The position numbers and the translations under genes were made by a program. Below the pieces are notes generated by a model. That model saw only the letters and a list, made by a program, of their open reading frames with translations, made no database searches and was not told the origin of the DNA. A DNA stretch of 64,000 nt. It comes from Mesorhizobium sp. AR02 (GTDB lineage: Bacteria; Pseudomonadota; Alphaproteobacteria; Rhizobiales; Rhizobiaceae). Below, one piece after another: positions 1 to 8,600 of the stretch (the stretch's first letter is position 1; every line of letters starts with the position of its first letter). The DNA lies in assembly GCF_024746835.1 (NCBI RefSeq), contig NZ_CP080531.1:1302001-1366000 (forward strand), written 5' to 3'.

Positions 1-2870
1 TCAGCCCTCTCCACGGCCCCTTCATGACCTTTTAGAACTGCAGTTTCGGCACCGCTGGAGATGTCCCAGACGACTGCAGTTTTATCGTAGGATGCGGTGA
101 CGATGTGATCGCCGGCCGGATTGAATGCCGCATCCGCAACGCCGGCGCCATGCCGGAAGATTTTGATCTGGCGGTGCGCCAGCAGAGCCTTGTAGAGGGC
201 TGCCTCCGCTTCAAAGAGATATGGCCGCTCGGACTGGTCTTTCGAGGACAGAGCTTCGAGCGCCAACAGGATCGCAGCCTCGGTGTTGCCTATCGCCGTG
301 GACTGCTCCGAAAGAAACGACAGCGAAAGAAACTGATTGCGCAGCGCCTGGTCGCGCTGCCAGCTTGCTTCCTGCTGCGCCCTGAAGGCGACCAATGCAC
401 CTGCGCCCGCCATGAGAGCGAGCACTATCGCCACAATCGCGGCATTGCGCGTGCGTCGGGCAAGCAGGTTTGCCGCGGCAGCCGCTAGGCTCCGGCGCTC
501 GGCCTCGCGCTCCAGCCGCTCGCGTTTTGCCTCTTCCGCGGCCTCGATCAGCGCCAGCTGTGCCTGCCGGTCCTTCTCCTCTTTCTGCCGATGGGCACGC
601 AAGGACGCCTCGATGTATTCAACGACGTCATCGTCGACCTCCTCCCGCCTTGACAGCAGCAGCTCTTCACCCTCCGCAAGACGTTTGCCGGACGGGAGGA
701 GAAGCTCTCGATTCCTGCTCTCCATCTGCCATCGGTGGGCGTCGGCCCTGAGGCGTTCGCGCGTCTCGAGGAAGTTCCGGTTTGCATTCACAATGTCACC
801 GGCGCGCGGCCAACGGCTCAACAGTGCTTCATGTGCAACGCGGACGAAGACATGCCCTCCGGCATCCTCATCGCTGACGAGGAGCCGTGCGTCGATCAGG
901 GCCCTGACGAGGGCCGATCGCGCTGGAGTGCCTGCTACTTCGGTGAGCAAGGCCGGACGCGCCGTGACCGTTTCATCGCCGGGACTCGCTGTGGTGAGTG
1001 CGCGCAGCACCGCCGGTAAAGCCTCCTGGATCTCGGGCGCGAGCAAGTCCACGACTTCATCGGCGCGGCGCGCGATTGCGCCCTCGAGCCCGCCGAGCGC
1101 GCGATAATGCGCAAAGGTGAGAACTCGGCGCTCGCGGCCGGCCTGGTACAAGGCGTCGAGCACAAACTCGAGAAGCGGCAATGATCCGGGATCGGCAGCT
1201 GCTGCCTCCTGCAGCACATCATCGAGCCGCCCCAACTCGGCACTCTCGTCAAAGCGGAGCCCGGCAACGCCCGCCGGTTCGCGGATGATCTGCGCGATCT
1301 CTGGGCCAGTCGGCGGCAGGAGTTCGTAGCTGGAGAGGCCGTCCTTGAGCGCCGAGAAACCGGGGATCTCACCACAGCGGTGAAAAAAGTCCGAACGGAT
1401 CGCCCCGACCACCCAGACCAGCCCGCTCGCGGCTAGCGCCGCCATGAGCCGCACAAGGGCCTCGCGCGTCGCCGGCTGCTTCTCCGTGGTGAATAGCTCC
1501 TCCAGCTGATCGATGGCGACAAGCAATCTGATCTGCGAGTGGGCCGACCCGGCGGCCTTCGCAAGTGCCAGTCGGACCATCGCCAGCGCCCGATCCGGCA
1601 CGCTCCTGCAGAGCAGGGCAAACTGCGCGGCTGTTACTTCGCAGGACAGCTCCGGCACAGCAGCTTCGCTAAGCAATGCCGCAGCCAGCACAGCGAATGT
1701 ATCCGGTCCTTCGGAGAGGCGGATCAGGCAGCGGCGCCACAAGGTTATGCCCGCCACGGCTCCAGGCCGGGTCAATGACGGCAGCAGGCCAGCGCGCAGG
1801 AGGGAAGACTTGCCGCAACCGCTCATTCCGTAGATGAGCAGGAATGCCGTACCGCCGGCTGCCTGCTGCTCCAGTCTAGCAGTGCAGGCAGCAATCGCCC
1901 GCGCTCGGCCGAAGAAGAGGTCGGCATCTTCGAATTCGAAGGCATCGAGACCGCGAAATGGCGACCTGACCGGTTGCTCCGAAGCAAGGGGGACGCGGTA
2001 GATGCGCAAAGCGCGCGCGACGTTCTTCAGCTTGTGCTCGCCGAGATCAACGAATTCCAGCGAGAGTCGGTCTTGAGCCTGGGCATGGACCGCCTCCGTG
2101 ACGCAAATCCCGCCCGGTCGTGACAAGGTTTGCAGATGAGCGACGACCTCGACGGCCTCGCCCGCGATGTGGTCGCCCTCGGCGACGACATAACCCAGGT
2201 GAACGCCGATGCGGAAGCGCAGGCGCTTTGTCTCGGGAACGTCGAAGTTCCGCCGATCGACCTCATGCTGGATCTCGCTCGCACACCGCATCGCCTCGAC
2301 AGGGCCAGTGAACTCGGCGACCACGCTCTCTTCGGAGTTCCAGAACCCGCGACCCGCATGTTGAACCAGCAGCCGATCGATAATCTGCCTGTACGCCCGG
2401 AAGGTTGCAGCAGAGATCCACTCATCCTTGCCTGTCGGCCGGCCCTCAGCGGCCATTTCGGCGGCCAGGATGGTGGCCATTTTCGGTCCGGCATTTGAGG
2501 GAAGGACCAACCTGTAACCGCGCCTCGGCACTGTCTGCACGACGGTCTGCCGATCGTCGTTGAGCGCCGAACGGATCTCGTGAATGCATTGCACCAGGCT
2601 GTCATCGGTCACGGCTATTCCGTTCCAGACTGCATTCATCAGGTCGTCTTTGGTGATGACGCGATCTGCGTTCTCCAAAAGGTGACGAAGCACTGCGAAG
2701 GTCTGGTGGCGTAGTGCGATTGTCCTGTTGGACTTGTCGCGCAACGTCTCGCTGCTCAGATCGGCGGTGACGCCGTTGAGTACGAACGTCGTGGGGCGCG
2801 AGCTATTCAAGCCGGTTCCCTCAAGCACGAAGCCGCAGTCCAATGCTTCGATCTTAGCACGGTTTCGCAC
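1..2870 (-). CDS. HTH / cyclase-like / STAND NTPase / WD40 regulator, C-terminus cut by window edge
   Basis: One minus-strand frame stays open for about 955 codons and runs off the window start. Reading it gives: a PhoB/CadC-type winged helix (residues about 25-118, ending PRRGYRL); a class III cyclase-like domain (about 125-283); an nSTAND1-type NTPase opening with the SPFRGLDAF and FFGR motifs and carrying a Walker A, GMSGCGKSS, near 350; a coiled region; one membrane helix (about 808-829); and the first WD40 repeats (TASYDKTAVVWDI near 930). The cyclase domain has lost its metal-binding acids: AEM replaces the usual ADV, and NSEE replaces TGDG. It therefore probably senses or scaffolds rather than making cAMP. 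The frame closes upstream at a TGA, so the start must be GTG at 2870 or a nearby TTG/GTG; no strong ribosome site decides. Proteins of this build are thought to act as ligand-triggered transcription switches. The target is unknown, and the divergent DUF1194 gene is a candidate. Confidence 0.85.
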   Translation of the reverse strand, partial: MRNRAKIEALDCGFVLEGTGLNSSRPTTFVLNGVTADLSSETLRDKSNRTIALRHQTFAVLRHLLENADRVITKDDLMNAVWNGIAVTDDSLVQCIHEIRSALNDDRQTVVQTVPRRGYRLVLPSNAGPKMATILAAEMAAEGRPTGKDEWISAATFRAYRQIIDRLLVQHAGRGFWNSEESVVAEFTGPVEAMRCASEIQHEVDRRNFDVPETKRLRFRIGVHLGYVVAEGDHIAGEAVEVVAHLQTLSRPGGICVTEAVHAQAQDRLSLEFVDLGEHKLKNVARALRIYRVPLASEQPVRSPFRGLDAFEFEDADLFFGRARAIAACTARLEQQAAGGTAFLLIYGMSGCGKSSLLRAGLLPSLTRPGAVAGITLWRRCLIRLSEGPDTFAVLAAALLSEAAVPELSCEVTAAQFALLCRSVPDRALAMVRLALAKAAGSAHSQIRLLVAIDQLEELFTTEKQPATREALVRLMAALAASGLVWVVGAIRSDFFHRCGEIPGFSALKDGLSSYELLPPTGPEIAQIIREPAGVAGLRFDESAELGRLDDVLQEAAAADPGSLPLLEFVLDALYQAGRERRVLTFAHYRALGGLEGAIARRADEVVDLLAPEIQEALPAVLRALTTASPGDETVTARPALLTEVAGTPARSALVRALIDARLLVSDEDAGGHVFVRVAHEALLSRWPRAGDIVNANRNFLETRERLRADAHRWQMESRNRELLLPSGKRLAEGEELLLSRREEVDDDVVEYIEASLRAHRQKEEKDRQAQLALIEAAEEAKRERLEREAERRSLAAAAANLLARRTRNAAIVAIVLALMAGAGALVAFRAQQEASWQRDQALRNQFLSLSFLSEQSTAIGNTEAAILLALEALSSKDQSERPYLFEAEAALYKALLAHRQIKIFRHGAGVADAAFNPAGDHIVTASYDKTAVVWDISSGAETAVLKGHEGAVERA

Positions 2871-2991
2871 TGCGAAGAGTCATCACCAACCAGACCGGCG
2901 GGGAGCGCAGATTTCGGCGAAAGATCGGAAGTCGTTCGTGACCCGGGAGACGCCTCGGACCGACAGTTGCTTTGTCAGCGAGAGGCTCGCC

Positions 2992-3843
2992 ATGGACGAC
3001 TTGGTGCAAATTGCTCGATGTGCGGGTGGAAAATCGGTGCTGCGGCTCACGGGGGCCTGCCTGCTCACTCTGTTGTTCGCGATCGCGTCACCGGCTCACT
3101 CGACCCACCGTCCCGTGGACGATCTGGCCGAAGTCGATCTGCAGTTGATCCTTGCCGTGGACGTATCGCCCTCGATGAGCAAGGTTGAGCAAAAAGTGCA
3201 ACGCGACGGCTACGTCGGGGCCTTCCGCCACGCGGACATCGCGAGGGCACTCAAGTCGGGAGAGCGGGGCAGAATCGCAGTGCTCTATCTGGAGTGGGCA
3301 GGGCCACGTCAGCAAACAGTCGTTATGCCGTGGACAATTGTCGAAAGCCTTGACGACGCTCTGATTTTGGCAGACAGGCTCGCGGCGCTGCCGTTGACTG
3401 AAGGGCGTGGAACGTCGATTTCCGGCGCATTGTCGGCCGCGCATGCTCTGTTCGCGAAGAGTGGCTTGCGCAGCCCGCGCAGGGTTATTGACGTATCCGG
3501 CGACGGACCCAACAATGCCGGTCTACCGCTTCAACTGGTGCACGACGCACTCACAACCGGCGGCGTGACTATCAACGGACTGGCGATCTCACTGCGCGCA
3601 GCCGACACGCTCGACAGCTTTGGGCCGCACTTTATCGAACTGTATTACGAGAGTTGCGTCATTGGCGGTTCTAACGCCTTCGTTGTCACCGTCGAGAACA
3701 CAGCCGGCTTTGCGAACGCCATTCGCAAGAAGCTCGTGAATGAAATTGCCGGTTTGTCCGCTAAGGTGCAGCCTGCAACTTATCGGAGCCACTCACGACC
3801 GGTCGTCGATTGCGATACGATCGGAGAGACGCCTGGACGATAG
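2992..3843 (+). CDS. Secreted DUF1194 (von Willebrand factor A-like) protein
   Basis: A 283-residue protein with an N-terminal signal peptide (hydrophobic core LTGACLLTLLFAIASPAHS) and a vWA-like fold. The metal-ion-dependent adhesion motif DVSPSMS is followed by KVEQKVQRDGYVGAFR, typical of DUF1194. The frame extends upstream to 2728, but that stretch overlaps the start of the divergent regulator and lacks a signal peptide. The ATG at 2992 is preceded by an AGAGG ribosome site and puts the signal peptide at the N-terminus. DUF1194 proteins are common in rhizobia and predicted to be periplasmic; no biochemical role is established. The gene sits 121 bp from the divergent STAND/WD40 regulator, so shared control is possible. 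Confidence 0.85.
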   Translation: MDDLVQIARCAGGKSVLRLTGACLLTLLFAIASPAHSTHRPVDDLAEVDLQLILAVDVSPSMSKVEQKVQRDGYVGAFRHADIARALKSGERGRIAVLYLEWAGPRQQTVVMPWTIVESLDDALILADRLAALPLTEGRGTSISGALSAAHALFAKSGLRSPRRVIDVSGDGPNNAGLPLQLVHDALTTGGVTINGLAISLRAADTLDSFGPHFIELYYESCVIGGSNAFVVTVENTAGFANAIRKKLVNEIAGLSAKVQPATYRSHSRPVVDCDTIGETPGR

Positions 3844-4125
3844 AGAGCTATCAAAAGAATTAGAGTGATTTCACGGCTGCCCCCGGCCGGGCTGGTGCCC
3901 GAGGCAACCTACGATGGGTGCATTGCTTGCGAGTTCCTATCCGCCTAGGTGTGGCCCTAAGTCGCAAATTATTGGCTTCAGAAGCAGAGCCTCGGGCTTC
4001 ATTGACGCTGCGACCAACACCATATGCTGGTTTATAGCCCTCCAAAACGAGAGAAGCTTGCCCGGCGGGGTCGCACCGCGGCCGTCGGCCGGCAAAGGCT
4101 ATGAACTAGGAACCTGAAAATCATC

Positions 4126-4359
4126 ATGCCTGAAAATATCAGATCAACTTCGAGAGACGTCCCCCTCATTCAGTTGGGTGTCTATCAGTGCCGCTTCCCG
4201 GTGAGCGAAGACCCGTCAGTACCCGGCGGTTACCGTTTTTGTGCTGGGCCAACTTCGCCGGATCGCGTCTACTGCGATCACCACCACAACATTGTGACCG
4301 CCGTGGACCCGCGTCGGGCCCGTTCGGGTCTCCATGTCCCTCAACGACGCGCCGCTTAG
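4126..4359 (+). CDS. GcrA C-terminal-like mini-protein
   Basis: A 77-residue reading frame. Residues 18-55 match the C-terminal cysteine/histidine motif of the GcrA cell-cycle regulator: QCRFP, then GYRFC, then YCDHH, the likely Zn-binding C-x-C-x-C-xx-H pattern. The N-terminal helix-turn-helix that GcrA uses to bind methylated GANTC promoters is absent, and the tail after the motif is Arg-rich and unlike the family. There is no convincing Shine-Dalgarno site. It could be a solo-domain protein or the remnant of a decayed gcrA paralogue. The motif is clear; expression is uncertain. Confidence 0.5.
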   Translation: MPENIRSTSRDVPLIQLGVYQCRFPVSEDPSVPGGYRFCAGPTSPDRVYCDHHHNIVTAVDPRRARSGLHVPQRRAA

Positions 4360-4464
4360 GCTACGTTTTGATGGGATGAGCCCTCCGCGCCCGGGCGGCC
4401 GGCGTTGCTCCGCCGTCTATCATGTCGGCCCACAGCAATTTCAATAACTTATGGGAGCAGCCGA

Positions 4465-4541
4465 TGGTACCGTTGGCTGGGATCGAACCAGCGACCTCCG
4501 GATCCACAATCCGGCGCTCTAACCATCTGAGCTACAACGGC
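4465..4541 (-). tRNA. tRNA-His (GTG)
   Basis: A cloverleaf can be folded on the minus strand: 7-bp acceptor stem beginning GCCGTTG, D-arm TAGCTCAG, anticodon stem CCGGA/TCCGG with loop TTGTGGA (anticodon GTG, His), a T-arm with the TTCGATC loop, and an encoded CCA at 4465-4467. The base before the 5' end is T, not G, and the discriminator is A. tRNA-His normally needs G-1 and C73; lacking both is the known peculiarity of the Rhizobiales/Caulobacter group, whose HisRS is adapted to it. Confidence 0.95.
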
Positions 4542-4697
4542 ACATTTGCCTGAGCGGATAGAGGTGGAAAGTCTCCGTGATCCGCTCTGTCGTTCGGCGA
4601 TGCGTCCTTACGGGCTTATGGATTTTAATTCAAGGCTTTTGCGAAGCAAAGGCCACTTCCCCACATATCGCCGCAACGACGCTGGTTTCGCCGGGCA

Positions 4698-4820
4698 AAG
4701 AAAAAGGCCGGCGGGAGGAGGTGCCGGCCTTTTCCTGTTACGAGCCAGCGGGAGGAGGTGCTGGCTGGTCACCCCGGGGAGCAGAGGGAGGAGGTTCCAC
4801 TCGCCGGGTATTGCTTGATG
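4698..4820 (-). ncRNA. Alpha-r14 / 'cuckoo'-type small RNA (NfeR1-like) with three anti-SD hairpins
   Basis: On the minus strand there are three successive stem-loops (4802-4779, 4766-4743, 4733-4702). Each has a loop reading ACCTCCTCCC, which is complementary to Shine-Dalgarno sequences. Stems are 7, 7 and 11 bp. The last is AAAAGGCCGGC/GCCGGCCTTTT followed by T residues, a Rho-independent terminator. A -10-like TATGAT (4832-4827) with TTTTCA 16 bp upstream predicts a start near 4820 and a transcript of about 120 nt. Repeated CCUCCUCCC loops define the alpha-r14 family, whose Sinorhizobium member NfeR1 affects osmoadaptation and nodulation; that family identity is from memory. The sRNA lies just downstream of the phasin gene on the same strand, so the third hairpin may also terminate phasin mRNA. 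Confidence 0.8.
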
Positions 4821-4826
4821 GCCACC

Positions 4827-4854
4827 ATCATACGCCTGATCGTTTTTATGAAAA
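4827..4854 (-). promoter_or_regulatory. Candidate promoter of the alpha-r14-like sRNA
   Basis: TATGAT (-10, one mismatch to consensus) and TTTTCA (-35, four of six bases) are separated by 16 bp on the minus strand, immediately before the first anti-SD hairpin. It lies between the phasin stop and the sRNA, so the sRNA need not be only a processed 3' UTR. Confidence 0.4.
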
Positions 4855-4892
4855 TGCGACCTTTTGTTGCATCTTCAGATCATGCGCAAATG

Positions 4893-5351
4893 TTAGGCAG
4901 CCTTGATGTCCTTCACTGCCTTCTCGAAGGCGGTCTTGATCGGCTTGGAGACGTCTTCGGCCGCCTTGGAGGCAACAGCCTGGAAGTCCTTGGCCTGCTC
5001 GACGGTCAACTCGATACGCTTGCGCAGGAAGGAGGTCTGCAGCTCGACGACTTCCGACAGCGACTTGGCGCCGATCAGGGCTTCGAGATGCGAGAAGCCG
5101 GCTTCGGCATTGGCGCGCAGTGCCGCGATGGTCTTGAGCGACAGGTCGCTGGAAACAGTCTTGGCGGTCTCGTAGGTCGACTCCAGAGCCTTCTGGGTCT
5201 CCTCGGCGCCGGTCTTCAGCTTGGCATAGGCCTCTTTCGACTGCTCAACGCCCTTCTCGGCGAAAGCGCGGATCTGGTCGGTGGCCTTGGAAGCGTCGAA
5301 GCTCGGGAATTCAACGTTTTCGATCGTCTCGGCAGTTTTGGTCCTGGACAT
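4893..5351 (-). CDS. Phasin (polyhydroxyalkanoate granule-associated protein)
   Basis: A 152-residue, Lys/Glu/Ala-rich helical protein without signal peptide, typical of the phasin_2 family. The core matches rhizobial phasins: KGVEQSKEAYAKLKTGAEET in the first half, SLSEVVELQTSFLRKRIEL in the second, with amphipathic coiled-coil segments throughout. Phasins coat PHB granules and control their number and size. Acetoacetyl-CoA synthetase, a PHB-degradation enzyme, lies a few kb away. The start follows a purine-rich AAAAGGATGGAAA ribosome site. Upstream lie a sigma-70-like promoter and a long palindrome overlapping its -35, consistent with a PhaR/AniA-type repressor that leaves when PHB is present. 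An anti-SD sRNA follows on the same strand. Confidence 0.92.
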   Translation of the reverse strand: MSRTKTAETIENVEFPSFDASKATDQIRAFAEKGVEQSKEAYAKLKTGAEETQKALESTYETAKTVSSDLSLKTIAALRANAEAGFSHLEALIGAKSLSEVVELQTSFLRKRIELTVEQAKDFQAVASKAAEDVSKPIKTAFEKAVKDIKAA

Positions 5352-5412
5352 TTTCCATCCTTTTCAGCGGCAGCGGCTTTGACAGAAAGCCGTCTCGTTC
5401 ATGTATGATGGC

Positions 5413-5441
5413 AATATAAAGGCAATTTTTGTGCATTGCAA
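5413..5441 (-). promoter_or_regulatory. Candidate sigma-70 promoter of the phasin gene
   Basis: On the minus strand TTGCAA (5441-5436) and TATATT (5418-5413) are spaced by exactly 17 bp, about 60 bp before the phasin ATG. The -35 hexamer is part of the palindrome at 5431-5460. Confidence 0.5.
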
Positions 5442-5460
5442 TATCTTTGTTGCAGTGCAC
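5431..5460. promoter_or_regulatory. Palindromic operator candidate (PhaR/AniA-like) upstream of phasin
   Basis: The 11-bp arms GTGCATTGCAA and TTGCAGTGCAC match in inverted orientation at 10 of 11 positions around an 8-bp spacer. TGC/GCA-rich palindromes are the known binding targets of PhaR-type PHB-responsive repressors. It overlaps the predicted phasin -35, as a repressor site would. Assignment to PhaR is inference. Confidence 0.5.
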
Positions 5461-5548
5461 CATAAATTTCTTTCCGGCCGTTAACCAAAAGCCCAGAAAC
5501 CAGCCTTTGCACGTTCTGGCTTGTGGACCTTCGCGCGTCCGGCTTTTA

Positions 5549-5564
5549 TTAACAAAGCGTTAAC
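5549..5564. promoter_or_regulatory. CtrA-box (TTAA-N7-TTAA)
   Basis: TTAACAAAGCGTTAAC is a perfect full CtrA recognition site, TTAA, seven bases, TTAAC. It lies 37 bp upstream of the start of the PdhS-like kinase. CtrA is the master cell-cycle regulator of alphaproteobacteria and PdhS-family kinases act in the same pathway. Confidence 0.55.
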
Positions 5565-5601
5565 TGCAAATTTCGCCGCTCCGTGAGGGTTCGCCAAGCG
5601 C

Positions 5602-8600
5602 ATGCCGTCCGAATATTCCTTCCTCGACGTCGCCGTGCTCGACGCGGTCCGCCAGCGGTTTGCCGCTGGCGACGCGATCGCGATCCTGTCGCTGGACCTG
5701 GAGCAGGTGATCTGGGCCAATGGGCCGGGCGCCGCCGTGTTCGGCTATCCCGACATCGAAGCCATCATCGGCGCCTCCGCACAGCTGCCGCTGATCGCCC
5801 GCCGCCAGATCATGGCGACCAGCGGTTTTCCCGAAATCGGCAACGATCGTGGCACTACGGTCAGGTTGGCGACCGGCATGACCAGCCGCACCATCGGCTT
5901 CCAGGCAAGTGCGGTGACGCTGCCCGACGGCGAGAAGGCGATCATGCTGGCGGTGCCGGCGGCGCAGACAGGCTCGCGCAGTGCTGCCGAGATCGCCAGC
6001 CGGGCGATCAGCGGCTTCACCGAAGACGGCCATTTCATCGCCTTCATCGATGCCGGGGGCAATGTCGAGGCCGCGTCGGACGGCTTTTCGAAGCTCGGCA
6101 TCCAGCCGGCAACGCTGGCCGCCCTGGTGGCCGATGTCGCTGCCGAGGACGAGCGCATCGTCAAGCGCCTCGTTCCGGGCGGCAACACCTCCTATCCCGC
6201 CGGCCTCGCACGGCTGACGCCGGAGCGGCATCTCCTGGTGGTGATCGACGAGAATCAGCTTGAGGACAACGCTTCTGCTGCAGAAGCCTTGGCAGACACC
6301 CTCCCCGAAGCAACGGAAAGCCCCATCAACGTGATTGGCGGCGCAACGACAGCGGCGGAAAACGCCGCCGCAGAATCCGAGCCTCACCAGGACAATCAGC
6401 CGACGGCGGATGTTTCGCAGGCAGAAGCGATCGAGCCGTCCCCCGCCACTGCCGAGCCAGCCACTGCCGAGATTGAGCAGCCTGCCCCTTCCGATCCGGT
6501 GGCCACAGATATGCCGGAACGGGCAACACAAGTGATTGCGGAGCCGACCGGGCCGACATCGGTTGCTGCCGACAATGATCAGCCGGCGGCGGGCGGCACG
6601 CCGGCACAGCACGACCACTGGTACTTCCATGCCGGCGAGGATGACGCGCGACCCGCGCCTGCCGCACCGGAACCAAAAAACGTGGCCGAAGCGATCGGCA
6701 CCGTGACTTCGGTGGACAGCGCGGAGCAGGACAAGGCCACCTCCCCGTCCACACCGACCGCAATCCCAGCCCGGACGCTAGACCGCTCGGCGGCGCCACT
6801 GCGCTTCGTCTGGCGCACCGACGCCGAGGGCAAGTTCAGCGCGCTGTCGCCGGAATTCGCCGATATCGTCGGCAAACCGGCCGCCGACGTGATCGGCCGG
6901 CGCTTCAGGGATGTCGCGGCGGCCTTCGGTCTTGATGCGTCCGGCGAGATCGCCGGCCTCCTGGAGCGGCGCGACACCTGGTCCGGCCGCTCCGTGCTGT
7001 GGCCTGTCGTCGGCACCGACCTGAAGATACCCGTCGACCTCGCGGCTTTGCCTGTCTATGGCCGCAGCCGCGCCTTCGAAGGTTTTCGCGGCTTCGGCGT
7101 GGCCCGGACCGGCGACGCGATCGTCGATCCGGAAGCGATCGGCATGGCCCTGGTGCCCAATGGCGGGGCCCCAGCAGCGTCGTCCATACCGGAAGCCGTC
7201 GAACCTCCCGCTGAAGAGCCGAAGGCCGGGGAGCCGAATGCGGCAGACCCGTTCAAGGGCGAGGTGCCGGCGCTGACCATCGTGCCGAAACAAGAGCGGC
7301 GCTTTGCCGACAAGGTCATCCGCCTGGCCGAACACCGGCAGCCGGCCAACGACAAGGGACTATCGACGCTGGAACGCAGCGCCTTCCGCGAGATCGGCGA
7401 GCGGCTGAAGAAGGACAGTGCGCCGGCCGAGCCGCCGGAAGCCGACAAGCCCGGCATCGAAAGCCCAACGGAACCGGCGATCGAGACACAGGCTGAGCCA
7501 GCGGCGAAAACAGTAGCGGAAGTCCCGACCGCCAAGACGGAAACTCCGATCGAATCCGCTGGCGAGGTTGCCTCGACGCCTGACTCTGCCCCGGATCATG
7601 AACCGACAGAGGTCGGCGAAATCCCCGCGACGGAGCCAGAGAACGACGCGGTGCCGGCCGAGCCATCCGAGACGGATGCTGAGGACGAGGCGGATCTCGC
7701 AAGGCTTGATGGCGCCCATCCGGACGACGTGGTTCACGAGGAGCATGCTGATACGCCGTCCGGTATGACCGGTTCGCTGCTTAGCTACGCCGACCGCAAC
7801 AACCAGCCCAGCCCTGTCGCGGGCAATGACGAGTCCACGGCCTCTGAACCGGTGGCTGCGGAACCGGAAGATGCCGAGCCCGCCGCGATTGACGGCGAAC
7901 CGGCCATTGCGGGCGCCGAACAAGTCGCGGCCGACGACGATGACAGCATGACGTCGGCCGATTTTCGCGATGCCGAAGACAATGAGGATTGGACCGACGG
8001 CGCGAAAGCTGCCGCGGTTGATGATCAGACCGTAGAGCATGCGGGGCCATCGACAATCTCCGACGGGCAAGTCACTACGCCAGCCGCTGAGACTGTCGGT
8101 GCACAAGGTGCAGCCGAGATCCAGCGTCCACGCCTGCAGGTACCGCCACTCAAGACCGAAGGGTTCGTGCCCTCCGCCTTTTCAGTTGGCGATGAAAGCA
8201 AGGCCCCTGATACCTCGCTGCTCGGCAAGCTGCCGGTGCCGTTGCTCATCCATTCCGGCGACCAGCTGCACTATGCCAACGACGAATTCCTCGACCTGAC
8301 CGGCTACGACACGCTCGAGGATCTCGAGGATGCCGGCGGCCTCGGCGCGCTGTTTGCCGATCCCTATGCCGATGACGGCACTTCCGACGGCAGCGACCGG
8401 GCGCTGCGGCTGAAGACGCGTGACGGTCAGGAATTCCCGATCGACGCCATCCTACGCTCAGTTCCCTGGCGCGACGGCAAGGCGCTGATGCTGGTCGTGC
8501 GCCGTTCCGGCGAGGATGAAGCACCCGCCGCGCTGCACGCAGTCGGCGAGGAGCCGACACAGCCCGACATTTCCGAGCTCAAGGCACGCATCGCCGAGAT

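Noticed and set aside
2728..2991. 88-codon N-terminal extension of the DUF1194 gene
   Set aside because: It overlaps the start of the divergent regulator, has no ribosome site and would bury the signal peptide.
3914..4117. 67-codon frame between the DUF1194 gene and the GcrA-like frame
   Set aside because: No ribosome site, no recognisable motif and composition like non-coding sequence.
4552..4587. Inverted repeat GAGCGGAT / ATCCGCTC next to tRNA-His
   Set aside because: No second tRNA can be folded and there is no T-run; it may be chance or a weak regulatory stem.
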